Shown piece by piece: positions 8,323 through 16,583 of a stretch of 64,000 bases of DNA; position 1 is the stretch's first letter; each line of letters starts with the position of its first letter. Position numbers and translations under genes: made by a program. Under the pieces are notes generated by a model, which searched no databases, was not told the origin of the DNA, and saw nothing but the letters and a program-made list of their open reading frames with translations. Location of the stretch: positions 2,523,001 through 2,587,000 of the forward strand of contig NZ_CP067134.1 of assembly GCF_028553765.1 (NCBI RefSeq). The letters are read 5' to 3'. The DNA is from Paracoccus stylophorae. Its GTDB lineage: Bacteria > Pseudomonadota > Alphaproteobacteria > Rhodobacterales > Rhodobacteraceae.

Positions 8323-8952
8323 TTACTGCGCCCAGCTCGGCCGACCGGCGAACCCGGGGGCGGACGCGGGCTGGCTGGGCTGATGTGCGGGTGCCGCAGG
8401 GGTGGTCTGCTGCGGCGCATGCCCGGCTGCACCGTGTCCGCCAAACTGCAGCCGTGCAGTCCCCATGACCTGCGCGTAGTCACGATGGTCAGGCGTAACC
8501 GCGCTGCGGATCTCGTTCTTGTCGTCGCCGCTGGCGTCAGTGCCGATGTCGATGCGAGCGATGAACTCGATCCCGTCGAGATCGGCGAAGCCATTGATCC
8601 GCCGCGCCGCCTGCGCCTCGGCCGACATGTCCTTGTCGGAAATCCCGCGCGCCGAGTTCAGCATGCCGCGCACGAGGCTGCGGCCCATGTTCGCCCAGTC
8701 CGGCCCCTTGGGGCTGTAAAGCCCGATCAGGGTGAAGATCTTGCGCCGGGCATACTGGCCCTCGGTCACGGTGAACTCGCCGTTCAGGTAAACTGCGCCG
8801 GTCGAGCCGCGCGTGGCGTAGCCGCCGGTCCAGCCTTGCGAGGCATCATCGAAACCGCCGGGGCGGATGGTCAGGCGCACCTTGGCCAGCGTGCCCTTGG
8901 GGATCAGGTTGGTGTTGCTCTGCGCGTCGTTGAAATCGTTCCAGGAACCCAT
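8323..8952 (-). CDS. Possible phage single-stranded-DNA-binding protein (DUF669-like)
   Basis: The product has 209 residues and a good ribosome-binding site (AAAGGAGG) before ATG at 8952. It opens MGSWNDFNDAQSN and NLIPKGTLAKVRLTIRPGG, similar in shape to phage DUF669 proteins, which bind single-stranded DNA beside recombinases. The last ~45 residues are a Pro/Ala/Gln-rich flexible tail ending in an aromatic residue near the C-terminus, which recalls SSB tails. Its position beside a Sak4-like ATPase supports this. The assignment is by resemblance and context only; it could be an unrelated hypothetical. Confidence 0.6.
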   Translation of the reverse strand: MGSWNDFNDAQSNTNLIPKGTLAKVRLTIRPGGFDDASQGWTGGYATRGSTGAVYLNGEFTVTEGQYARRKIFTLIGLYSPKGPDWANMGRSLVRGMLNSARGISDKDMSAEAQAARRINGFADLDGIEFIARIDIGTDASGDDKNEIRSAVTPDHRDYAQVMGTARLQFGGHGAAGHAPQQTTPAAPAHQPSQPASAPGFAGRPSWAQ

Positions 8953-8971
8953 GGGGAACCTCCTTTTCTGA

Positions 8972-9847
8972 TCAGGATTGCGGTTGGGATTGGGCGTCAG
9001 CCGCCGGATCGGCGGGTGGCGGGGTGTAGGTCAGGCGCTTGGGCGCTGGCGCGACGGGGGCGCGGATCTTCGTCATCAGGCGGCCGAGGTGAGGCTCCTC
9101 GACCTGATCCAGCCGGCCGGAGCGGTCCTTGGCCGGAAAGCCCCAAGGGTTGATCGTCTGGCAAACGAAGGCGCGATAGGGATCGCCGCCACCGGCCTTC
9201 AGCTCCGCCATGGTGATCACCTCGTCGACGATCCCCGGCAGCTCCAACCCGGTCTTCGAGCCGTCGATCTGCGGCTGGAAGACCTTGCGATTGAAGTCGT
9301 CGAGCTTCTCGTCGAGGATCCCGACGAACCAGACGTTCTTCGCCCGTGTGTGCTGCAGATGGGTGAGCCAGCCGATCATCTCGCGGCCGTGCAGCCCGTA
9401 GGCACCGCGCACATCCGGCTTGCCGGTCTTCTCCGACAGCGCCTCGGGCTGACCCTTGCACCAACCGAAGCACAGCCGCCCGGCTACGGTGATCGAGTCC
9501 ACGAAGATCGTGTCGTAGCGGTCGAGCGCGGCCGGATCGCCGAAGCGGTCGGAGACTGCCTTGTAATGCGCCGGGCTGTAGGGCTGCTCGTCGCGCAGCG
9601 CCGGGTTCGGCCCGCCGATGAACACCGCGAAATCCCGGCATTCCGTCCAGGTTCGCGGCCGGATGCTGTCCCCCGCCCAGCCCTCGATGGCGAGATCGCC
9701 CGCCTCGAGATCCATGAACAGTGTCGTCGATGCGTTCAGGGTCCAGAGGAGCGAGGTCTTCCCGATGCCGGACTTGCCGAAGATGCAGCCCTTGATCCCA
9801 CGCGGCTCGGCCAGCCGCTGGTCGGCGCTGATGATCGGGAGGCTCAT
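8972..9847 (-). CDS. RecA-like P-loop ATPase of the Sak4/AAA_24 type
   Basis: This 291-residue protein has Walker A FGKSGIGKTSLL near residue 25, a downstream acidic strand FMDLEAGD, and Walker B YDTIFVDSI near residue 120, all as in phage AAA_24/Sak4 proteins. Sak4 proteins help single-strand annealing and recombination alongside an SSB and a 5'-3' nuclease; both partners seem to be encoded here (8323-8952 and 5441-6208). ATG at 9847 overlaps the upstream stop as ATGA. The C-terminal 40 residues are Pro/Ala-rich and probably disordered. Confidence 0.8.
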   Translation of the reverse strand: MSLPIISADQRLAEPRGIKGCIFGKSGIGKTSLLWTLNASTTLFMDLEAGDLAIEGWAGDSIRPRTWTECRDFAVFIGGPNPALRDEQPYSPAHYKAVSDRFGDPAALDRYDTIFVDSITVAGRLCFGWCKGQPEALSEKTGKPDVRGAYGLHGREMIGWLTHLQHTRAKNVWFVGILDEKLDDFNRKVFQPQIDGSKTGLELPGIVDEVITMAELKAGGGDPYRAFVCQTINPWGFPAKDRSGRLDQVEEPHLGRLMTKIRAPVAPAPKRLTYTPPPADPAADAQSQPQS

Positions 9848-10380
9848 TGATAGCCCCCCTGCGGGACGATCTCGATCTTCAGCGTGCCGGGCCGGACGGT
9901 GCGCGCGGGCTCGAAACCGGCACGGATGGCGTCGGGCCAGGCAGCGTATTTGCGCTCGGGCACCTTGAAGGCGATGTCGACATACTGCGCGGGATCGTCC
10001 CCAACGGCGCGGATCCGCTCGACCATGGCGGCGAGACGATCTTGATCCCAATCGACCCGTTTCGGCAGGTCGGCGACCACGGTGAAATCACCATCAATGA
10101 ACCGGATCGTGCCGGTGTCCTTGCCCGCGGCCTGCCGGATTTCAGCGGCGCGGGTGGCGTAGCGGACGGTTAGCGCGCCATCGAGGCGGGCTTTCGCGGC
10201 CTTGTCCCGCTTGATGCGCTCATCGACGTCGCGCTGCAGGATGGCCAGCAACTCGACGGGCAGCTGGGCGATGTCCTGCAAGCCGAGGCCCGGCAAGTCG
10301 TCGATGGTGGGGGAGTTCGCGGGGAACGGCATGTACGGGTCTCCATGATTGGCAAAAATGGATTGGAAGGCGGTCATCAC
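9844..10380 (-). CDS. Phage-module protein of unknown function, 178 residues
   Basis: GTG at 10380 overlaps the upstream stop as GTGA; an ATG one codon later at 10377 is an equal alternative. The sequence has a helical Asp/Arg-rich middle (RDVDERIKRDKAAKARLDG) and a strand-rich C-terminal half. No domain is recognised. It is encoded between a small unknown protein and the Sak4-like ATPase, with overlaps on both sides, so it is a true member of the early operon and probably acts with the recombination proteins. Confidence 0.65.
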   Translation of the reverse strand: MMTAFQSIFANHGDPYMPFPANSPTIDDLPGLGLQDIAQLPVELLAILQRDVDERIKRDKAAKARLDGALTVRYATRAAEIRQAAGKDTGTIRFIDGDFTVVADLPKRVDWDQDRLAAMVERIRAVGDDPAQYVDIAFKVPERKYAAWPDAIRAGFEPARTVRPGTLKIEIVPQGGYQ

Positions 10381-10730
10381 GCGGCCTCCTGCTCGGCGAG
10401 CAGAAGTGCGGACAGCGACACGGCTGCGGCTTTCGGCTTGGGGCGGGCGACGGCGATGTAGGCGAACTGGTCGGGGCCCGTGCGCTCCTGCACCAGGTGC
10501 ACGAGGCCCTGCTCAGCGGCCCAGAAGGCGCGCGACCCGAGCCGGGCCAGCTCCGCGCGCTGCTGATCCGGCAGCCGGGCGAACATCGGGAAAATGTCGA
10601 GGACCAGAAAGCCGCGATGGTATTCGAGCCGGTCACCCGGCACGGCCTGCGCCACCCAGGCGCAGAACTCGATCTCGGTGAGCGGTCGGCGGGCGCGGAC
10701 CGTGATGAAGGGGGTGGTGCCCATGAACAT
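10377..10730 (-). CDS. Phage-module protein of unknown function, 117 residues
   Basis: A strong AGGAGG lies right before ATG at 10730; an in-frame ATG at 10724 is also possible and gives better spacing. The product starts MFMGTTPFITVRARRPLTEIEFCAW and ends in an Ala/Glu-rich helix. No recognised motif or membrane segment is seen. It directly follows the sigma-like gene (22 bases apart) and overlaps the next gene by four bases. Confidence 0.6.
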   Translation of the reverse strand: MFMGTTPFITVRARRPLTEIEFCAWVAQAVPGDRLEYHRGFLVLDIFPMFARLPDQQRAELARLGSRAFWAAEQGLVHLVQERTGPDQFAYIAVARPKPKAAAVSLSALLLAEQEAA

Positions 10731-10752
10731 GATCTCCTCCTTTCGCCTCTAC

Positions 10753-11346
10753 TCAGGCCGCCGCGAGATCGTCCCAGGCGGGACCGAGACCGTGGGCGGT
10801 GAGGACGTGACGGAGATCGGCGAGGCGGCGGTAGAGCGCGGAACGGCTCCCGAAACCCTCGGCCACGAGGGCGGTGACGGGGCGATGCACCAGCGCCGCG
10901 CAGAACCGGCGATCCTCAGCCGGGAGCCGCGCGAGCGCGGCCCGCAGAGCGTGGTGAAGTTCGGTGACAGCGGCGGCGCAGCAGGTCTGGCCGTGCCAGG
11001 CGGCAAGCCCGTCGTCCTCGGTCAGCGTGTTGCCGACCGGCTCGTGGGCTCCGGCCAGCGGCACCTCGAGCGAGAGCAGCGACCCACCCTGCGCACGACG
11101 CTGGCGGTGATGGCGCATGGCGATCCGCGAGGACTGGTTGCGCAGGACGATGTTGGCGAAGGCGCCAATACTGCCACGCGAGGGATCGTAGGCGGGCAAG
11201 CGGCGCAGCAGATCGACCAGGAGGTCCTGGCCCAAATCCTCGCGCTCGCAAAGCGGCAGGCACAGCTTGCGCCGAAGCCGTTGCGCCGCCGCATCGGCCT
11301 CGCGGATGATGGTTTCAATGTCGTCGGGGGAAAGTTCGATCTGCAT
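10753..11346 (-). CDS. Sigma-70-like (ECF-type) RNA polymerase sigma factor in the phage-like module
   Basis: This 197-residue protein has a sigma region 2-like block, REDLGQDLLVDLLRRLPAYD followed by GSIGAFANIVLRNQ, near residues 36-70. That is the pattern ECF and flagellar-type sigma factors use to bind core polymerase and the -10 element. A C-terminal helix-turn-helix-like segment (ALVAEGFGSRSALYRRL) stands for region 4. It is the first gene of the minus-strand run that ends at 1538, so it could direct transcription of element genes. No anti-sigma gene is next to it. Region 4 is weak, so a sigma-derived regulator is an alternative. Confidence 0.75.
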   Translation of the reverse strand: MQIELSPDDIETIIREADAAAQRLRRKLCLPLCEREDLGQDLLVDLLRRLPAYDPSRGSIGAFANIVLRNQSSRIAMRHHRQRRAQGGSLLSLEVPLAGAHEPVGNTLTEDDGLAAWHGQTCCAAAVTELHHALRAALARLPAEDRRFCAALVHRPVTALVAEGFGSRSALYRRLADLRHVLTAHGLGPAWDDLAAA

Positions 11347-11412
11347 CGCTGTGCGCCTCGGTCATCGTTTCTGATGAGCCCAAGGTGCCGGATGCGGTCG
11401 GCGCGCAGGTGG

Positions 11413-11479
11413 GAACGGGGTGGGAATAAGGTGGGGGTTTGGTGGGCCGACTTATTTGCCGGAACTAGGCCAACTTATT
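11413..11479 (-). promoter_or_regulatory. Repeated operator-like sites upstream of the early operon
   Basis: GGCC(G/A)ACTTATT occurs at 11445-11456 and 11468-11479, 23 bases apart start to start, close to two helical turns. At 11413-11427 GAAC-N7-GAAT matches the alphaproteobacterial SOS box with one mismatch. All lie 67-135 bases upstream of the sigma-like gene start at 11346. The spacing suggests a regulator-binding region controlling the early operon; the regulator is unknown and the sites are pattern-based. Confidence 0.4.
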
Positions 11480-11560
11480 GAGTCGGGGTCACGCACAGCC
11501 GGTGCTCGCGCAATGCAGATGTTCAGGCGGGCGGGGATTCTATTTGACAGTGCCTGGCGG

Positions 11561-13990
11561 TCACCGTTCCGCTCCATTGCCTTTTACAAACAAGGCCATC
11601 GGCACACTCGCGAGGTGGTGCTCGGAGCTGGACATCAAGAGGAGCCGATTGACGGTGTTGTCCTGGATGCCACCAGCGGGCAAAAGGCACGACACCCGCG
11701 CTTCCGACAGCTGAGCTCCAGACTTCTTCGTGACCTGCACCGTCGAGGCGTGGACCCGCTTGAATTCAGCATTGAGGCTGGCTTCAAAATTTGGCTTTGC
11801 GCCTCCTTTCGGAAACGCTAAAAGGTACTTGAAGACCTTTCGCATGATGTCTGGATAGCCTCGAAATACTCGACGCCCGGCGAAGGCGGCGATTTCCTGG
11901 ACGTCGTACGGGAAGATAAAGTCAGCTTGCTCCATGCCAGCTCGTAACTGACGCAGCGGCGGTGCACCCTGCGTGCCGCGTCCTGCTGCCGTCACCAACT
12001 CGCGCCAGCGGAACACGCTGTCGGTGACGATGCATGAGCCGGTAGCCTGCGCGAGATACATCGAGATCTCGAAGTTTGGCGCCAACTTAAACGGCGTGAA
12101 CTGTCCGCCGCCCTCGCCGCCCTCGAGCGATCCCTCTTGTAGCACGGCAAGTGGGTCTTGCTCACGAAGCATCTCGAAGCCATCCAAAAGGTCCTCGACA
12201 GCCATTTCATCCAGTTCGGGAGAATTTCGGAGAACTTGGCGCCGAAGCGCCTCTCGTGGCAGCAGCAACATGCTCCGCTTGTGGTCATCCTTCATCAGCT
12301 CCGCCAAGCCGGGTTCTTCATCTGGATCGACCCTCATTCCCTGTGACCGAAACTTTGCCATTTCGAACATCTGATCGCGCAAATGAAAATCGAAATTGCA
12401 GGGATCGGGAAATAAGGTGACGAGCCCTTGTTCGACAAGCGGCATGATCGCCATGAACAAAACGACCGACTTCAGGAATTCCTGCCGGTACGTCTTGGGG
12501 TGTTCGAGCGGACTGAACTTCTTGTTTACGGTTCTTGGGTGAATAAAGGGATGCTCGATCAGCAATTCGTCGAAATAGAGTGATAGGCCAAGCGCACTGT
12601 TCGAAATGAAAGAAGGATGTAGAAATCCGGTGTAAATCCCACGAGCCAAACCATCAGGCTTTGGCAGCATCGCAAGCAAGTTTGTCTCGCGCGGCCACAA
12701 GGCGTCGTAGATGCCATACACTTCCTTGATATTCTCATCGGTAATCTCGCGGCGCACGGTGGCCCAATCGCGGTCTTCCGCGAGACCCAGAATTTTGGAG
12801 ATGCCTGTATAAAGCATCAAGTTGCGCTCGCGGATACTGCGCTCCGCCCATGTGGGTCGGAGCGCAACGGGCTTGCGCTCGCAGCACGCACCAAACGCGC
12901 GGCCCGACCCGCAACCGCAGGGATCGCGAGAGTGAGGTGTCTTCGCTGGCGGTTTCTTCCTTAGAAATTCACGTTCCTTTTCAGTCCTTCCGAAAGCGTC
13001 CTGATAATAGACTTCGCCGTTCTCGAAGCGAGCATACATCTCGCCACCAAAGCGCCAAAGATCGTTCTTGGGGGGAAGTAAGGTACCGCGCAGGTCGGCC
13101 CAAGGTTCAGCAGACGAGATCTCTGGGAAAAGCCATTCCTCTTTGCCAGCGGCGATGTACCGTCTCGCTCGCGCCTTGAGCAGTCGGTTGATCCGGATGA
13201 CCTCTTGGCTCGCAAGCTTGCGCGTACGTATGAACGCGTCAGTACGCACCATCGAATTGCGATAATTGCCCGCGAAGGTCCGCTTCTCAGGCGGGTTGGC
13301 CGAATGCTCTTCTGCATATTCAAGATTCGTTAGAATGAGGCAAAAATCCCGATTGAGTGGGAAGACAGTCTGCGAGCCTTTAAGCGCGATCGACGGTTCT
13401 TTCGGATAGCAGTTGCCCGTCCCATCGGGTGGTATGGCGTAGTTGTAGACAGTGACCGGATGGTCGCTCACGATGAATTTAACGTCGGCGTCCTGCGCCG
13501 ACACGATCTCTCTAACCCCTTCCGTCCAAATCGTGCAGTGCATCATGCGGATGCCTTGCATCTCGAACATGAGTTCGTTCTGCGTCAGTCGAGGGTACTG
13601 CGCACTTAACCAGTCGAGCCCTTTAGGCGTACGGATTTTTTGGATGTCGAGATATTCGAAGAATGTTTTGAAGTGTCGATGCTGTTCGCTGGGATCGTCG
13701 CCCACAAAGGCGCGGACGGCATGAGCTCCGCGCGTATCAATATCACCGAATAGCTTCCGCTCAATTTCGTCATTCACTGACGTACCGAAGAAGGTAGAAT
13801 ACAGGTCCCGCTGGCAGAAGGCTCGTGACGTTGGCGAAACGAATTTCGATCTCCCAGAGGCAACGCGACCGTCCGGTCGCACGTGCTGGGGCGGGCTCAG
13901 ATCAAGATACGAATAGGTGTTCTGGCCCGGCTCAAAGAAGCCCTGCTGGTACCATTGGGGTACGTAATGGTTATTGCGTGTCTTCGTCAT
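11561..13990 (-). CDS. DUF4238 domain-SEC-C zinc motif fusion protein with a large unknown C-terminal region
   Basis: This ~809-residue protein starts MTKTRNNHYVPQWYQQGF, the hallmark N-terminus of DUF4238. Later VSDHPVTVYN and FPLNRDFCLILTN blocks support that domain to about residue 300. Near residue 360 the C-x-C...CC cluster CGCGSGRAFGACC is a SEC-C zinc motif. The remaining ~430 residues are unassigned; they contain an acidic helical stretch and the segment YLAQATGSCIVTDSVFRW. ATG at 13990 gives the standard DUF4238 start; ATG at 14002 is possible. Base composition looks clearly less GC-rich than the flanks, so it looks like imported cargo. DUF4238 proteins occur near defence genes; a defence role is inferred only. 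Confidence 0.75.
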   Translation of the reverse strand: MTKTRNNHYVPQWYQQGFFEPGQNTYSYLDLSPPQHVRPDGRVASGRSKFVSPTSRAFCQRDLYSTFFGTSVNDEIERKLFGDIDTRGAHAVRAFVGDDPSEQHRHFKTFFEYLDIQKIRTPKGLDWLSAQYPRLTQNELMFEMQGIRMMHCTIWTEGVREIVSAQDADVKFIVSDHPVTVYNYAIPPDGTGNCYPKEPSIALKGSQTVFPLNRDFCLILTNLEYAEEHSANPPEKRTFAGNYRNSMVRTDAFIRTRKLASQEVIRINRLLKARARRYIAAGKEEWLFPEISSAEPWADLRGTLLPPKNDLWRFGGEMYARFENGEVYYQDAFGRTEKEREFLRKKPPAKTPHSRDPCGCGSGRAFGACCERKPVALRPTWAERSIRERNLMLYTGISKILGLAEDRDWATVRREITDENIKEVYGIYDALWPRETNLLAMLPKPDGLARGIYTGFLHPSFISNSALGLSLYFDELLIEHPFIHPRTVNKKFSPLEHPKTYRQEFLKSVVLFMAIMPLVEQGLVTLFPDPCNFDFHLRDQMFEMAKFRSQGMRVDPDEEPGLAELMKDDHKRSMLLLPREALRRQVLRNSPELDEMAVEDLLDGFEMLREQDPLAVLQEGSLEGGEGGGQFTPFKLAPNFEISMYLAQATGSCIVTDSVFRWRELVTAAGRGTQGAPPLRQLRAGMEQADFIFPYDVQEIAAFAGRRVFRGYPDIMRKVFKYLLAFPKGGAKPNFEASLNAEFKRVHASTVQVTKKSGAQLSEARVSCLLPAGGIQDNTVNRLLLMSSSEHHLASVPMALFVKGNGAER

Positions 13991-14089
13991 TTTTCTGAGC
14001 ATTTGCGGCCCGGTGGACTGGGCGATTCTGAGCCAAGTATATCTTGTGGGAAAAGATGTCGGCGGACGAGCCCTCGTCGAGCATCTGGC

Positions 14090-15040
14090 TCAACCCTCGA
14101 TCACGATCTCTGTTGCGGGGACGCCGAGCCGATAGCCCCGGCCGCGCACCGTTTCGATCAGGGCCTTGCTCTCGGTATCGGTGAAACCCGCAGCCTTGAA
14201 CGCGTCGCGCAGCTCGCGGATCAGATCCTTGGCCTCGCGCGCCGTCGTGCCTTCGACATGGGCTCCGGAGGCGACCTGATCGCGCGACACCGCTTTCTCC
14301 AGCAGGCGTTCGAACACGGGGAAGATCTGACGCGACAGAATGACGGAGCGACCGTCCCATTGAACCTCGGCCGTTGCCCTTCGCACGCGAAGCACGGGCG
14401 CCAGCGGGACCGGCGCCAGAGCCGCGATGTCGATCGTGCCGCCGAGGCCATTTGTGGCGGGCGTCAGCACCTCGAGGGTTTCGATGAGATGAAAGCCCGC
14501 ATCCTGATGACGCCGGGCAGTCTCCACTGACATCTGCGGTGTGAGGATCGTGATGTCCGAGCCCTGCGCCGCCTGGCGCAACGATGCGATGATGCCGTCG
14601 CCGGTCAGCGCTGCAGGCTGAAGCGCAAGAAACACCGCCCTTCCCGATGGCGTATCGCCGAGCCGCCAGACGTTCTCCGCGGCGCGTTTCGGTGCTGCGG
14701 CGAACCCTGCCGCAGCACCGATCACGGATGCCAGCGCGTCAGCGCCGATGCGAAACACGCGCAAATCGTCCTTGGTGAGATCGATGTCCTGCCGGCGGTC
14801 GAGCGGGCACTCAGCACGATATCCATCGCCCGCTTTCCGGATCGGCCGACAGGGGAGCCCGCATTCGCAGGCATAGCAGACCTCCCAATCGGCCAGCGGC
14901 GCCTGTTCGACGAGGACACGTTTCGCCAGCAGCCGGTCGAAGACCGGACCGAAGAAGGGTACGGCAAGCTCGCCGGACAGGATTGCGTCGTCGCCAGCCT
15001 CACTCAGCCGCGTCAACAACCTCAAAATCGTCTCGGTCAT
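14090..15040 (-). CDS. Putative regulator with Cys cluster and C-terminal OmpR-like winged helix
   Basis: The product has 316 residues. Residues 1-45 look like a small helical/winged segment. Cysteines at 55, 58, 60, 64 and 78 (CYACECGLPC, then C) form a likely zinc site. The middle ~120 residues look alpha/beta, with SDITILTP as a core strand. The end, ESKALIETVRGRGYRLG, closely matches the recognition-helix and wing of the OmpR/PhoB DNA-binding domain. There is no receiver domain with a phosphorylatable Asp, so it is not a normal response regulator. It overlaps the upstream gene by 41 bases and is presumably its operon partner. The overall family is not recognised. Confidence 0.65.
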   Translation of the reverse strand: MTETILRLLTRLSEAGDDAILSGELAVPFFGPVFDRLLAKRVLVEQAPLADWEVCYACECGLPCRPIRKAGDGYRAECPLDRRQDIDLTKDDLRVFRIGADALASVIGAAAGFAAAPKRAAENVWRLGDTPSGRAVFLALQPAALTGDGIIASLRQAAQGSDITILTPQMSVETARRHQDAGFHLIETLEVLTPATNGLGGTIDIAALAPVPLAPVLRVRRATAEVQWDGRSVILSRQIFPVFERLLEKAVSRDQVASGAHVEGTTAREAKDLIRELRDAFKAAGFTDTESKALIETVRGRGYRLGVPATEIVIEG

Positions 15041-16241
15041 TCATCAGCCCGTTCCGTTCGATCAGCTTCATCACCCGCGCCTCATGCTGGGTGCGGCGGA
15101 ACTGCACAACGCCCGGGGGCCGCAGCTTGACTGTGACCTGCGGCTGGCGCTTGCTGTCGCCCTTGAACAGGATCCGGAACACGAGCTCGCCCAGCCGCCA
15201 GGCGCCGCCGAAAGAGACCGGTGTGCTGCCGAAATGCTGGAGCGCGTCACCGCCGAGATCCCGCGACCGCAGCGTGCGCACCACGCGGGGATACCCCTTC
15301 TTGCCGGGCGCCATCAGGTCGGCCGCCGCCTCGATGATCAGCACCTTGTCGATCAGTGGATCGTAGGCGGCATCAAAGGTAAAGCCCGGTCCGGCCAGTT
15401 CGACCGGGCGCAGGGTATAGAGGTCCTGCGCATCGTCGCCGTCGAAGAAGCCGGGCCTGTCGAGGATGATCGAGGCGAAGAGTTCCGCGATCTCGGGCTG
15501 ATGCGCCTTCCTGATGCGGGCCAGCCGCAACATGCCGGTGTTCTCGGAGTATCGCAGCACGGCGTGGGAAATCTGGCGCACGCTGATGACCCGTTCGACC
15601 TGGCCCTCGACGACCGGCATGGTCGAAACCATGGAGCCGTGGCTGACCACGAGGTTGATCTCGTCATCGTCGTCGTAGTCGCCGACCCGGCAGTAGTCCC
15701 CGAGAAACGCGTCACGGAAGAGCGCGGCAACGGCCGTCCGGAACGCCTCGACCTTCTCCTCTGTCAGATCGATCGCAACGCCACGTTCCCGCCCGGCATA
15801 TTCATGCAGGCGATCAGCGGTGAGCATCGCCATGTGGTCGGCGGCGGCGTCGAACAGGTCGGGATGCTCCAGAAACACCCGGACGGCGATGTGCTTGGGA
15901 TCATGCGCCTTGTTCGGCGAGTCCTCGTCGCCGGTCTTCATGTCGGGGAACAGATCGACGCCCTGACGGGCAGCCTGCGCCTGGATGATCTCGAGGCCGC
16001 GGGCATCGCCAAGTTCCGCGATGCGGTGCAGATCGCCGCGCAGCCCCTCGGGATAGCTGTCTTCGGCGCCGGTCAGTAGCTTCTCCAGCGCCTCGCGGGC
16101 GGCATCCTCCTCCTGGTCCAGAAGGTCGACGGAGAAGCCCTTGTACTTGCCCGCATGTCGCGCCAGCAGCGGCTTCATCAGGGCGAGATCGATGGTCTTG
16201 ATGAACCGGGGGTTCACGAACTTCTTCAAATTGCCGGCCAC
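15000..16241 (-). CDS. Unknown 413-residue protein, first gene of an operon next to a SOS-type box
   Basis: GTG at 16241 is chosen as start because AGGAAAGGGGG lies at the right distance; a TTG at 16268 is the only in-frame alternative further up. The protein begins MAGNLKKFVNPRFIK and is soluble, with no signal or membrane segment. Features are an acidic loop VGDYDDDDEINLVV around the middle and a basic, strand-rich C-terminal third (KRQPQVTVKLRPPGVVQF). No family or catalytic motif is recognised. The gene precedes the winged-helix protein and starts 30 bases from a GTTC-N7-GTTC box, so DNA-damage induction is likely. Confidence 0.6.
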   Translation of the reverse strand: MAGNLKKFVNPRFIKTIDLALMKPLLARHAGKYKGFSVDLLDQEEDAAREALEKLLTGAEDSYPEGLRGDLHRIAELGDARGLEIIQAQAARQGVDLFPDMKTGDEDSPNKAHDPKHIAVRVFLEHPDLFDAAADHMAMLTADRLHEYAGRERGVAIDLTEEKVEAFRTAVAALFRDAFLGDYCRVGDYDDDDEINLVVSHGSMVSTMPVVEGQVERVISVRQISHAVLRYSENTGMLRLARIRKAHQPEIAELFASIILDRPGFFDGDDAQDLYTLRPVELAGPGFTFDAAYDPLIDKVLIIEAAADLMAPGKKGYPRVVRTLRSRDLGGDALQHFGSTPVSFGGAWRLGELVFRILFKGDSKRQPQVTVKLRPPGVVQFRRTQHEARVMKLIERNGLMNDRDDFEVVDAAE

Positions 16242-16270
16242 GACGAATCCCCCTTTCCTGCAAGACAAGT

Positions 16271-16285
16271 GTTCTTGCTACGTTC
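16271..16285. promoter_or_regulatory. Alphaproteobacterial SOS (LexA) box GTTC-N7-GTTC
   Basis: GTTCTTGCTACGTTC is an exact match to GTTC-N7-GTTC, the LexA operator known from Rhodobacter and other alphaproteobacteria. It lies in the divergent region, 30 bases upstream of the minus-strand unknown gene at 16241 and 95 bases upstream of the plus-strand recombinase cassette at 16380. It could therefore repress one or both operons until DNA damage. One exact match is suggestive but not proof of binding. Confidence 0.6.
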
Positions 16286-16379
16286 TTTCGTGCGATTCTT
16301 CAACCATTGCGGGATCGGCTGGGACGCTTTCCGACATCGACGAGTAGAGGCCAGAGGAGACGACCGCTCCGAGGCCCGC

Positions 16380-16583
16380 ATGAAACGCCCCAATCCGCTC
16401 CCGCCCGACCAGATGACCCCCGCAGAACGCCGCGCCGAGCTGTGCGGCCTGCTGGCGCTCGGGCTGGTTCGGCTGCTCGGGCAGAATGGGCACGAAGTAT
16501 CTGAAGGTACTGGAGAACGTTGCCTACACTATCCGCCCGACCAATGCCGTCATGCAATTCCAACTCACCGGAGAAATGCATGA
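16380..16583 (+). CDS. Small conserved protein of the recombinase cassette, 67 residues
   Basis: The product reads MKRPNPLPPDQMTPAERRAE and then a short helical LCGLLALGLVRL, with a polar His/Pro-rich tail. Small proteins with this LPPDQMTPAERR opening commonly precede DUF2924 and recombinase genes in alphaproteobacterial elements. Its stop overlaps the DUF2924 ATG as ATGA, which supports it as real. Its function is unknown; it may be a recombination directionality factor or a DNA-binding accessory, which is speculation from position. Confidence 0.7.
   Translation: MKRPNPLPPDQMTPAERRAELCGLLALGLVRLLGQNGHEVSEGTGERCLHYPPDQCRHAIPTHRRNA

Noticed and set aside
14090..15040. OmpR-type two-component response regulator
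   Set aside because: Only the C-terminal DNA-binding part matches; there is no receiver domain and no histidine kinase gene next to it.
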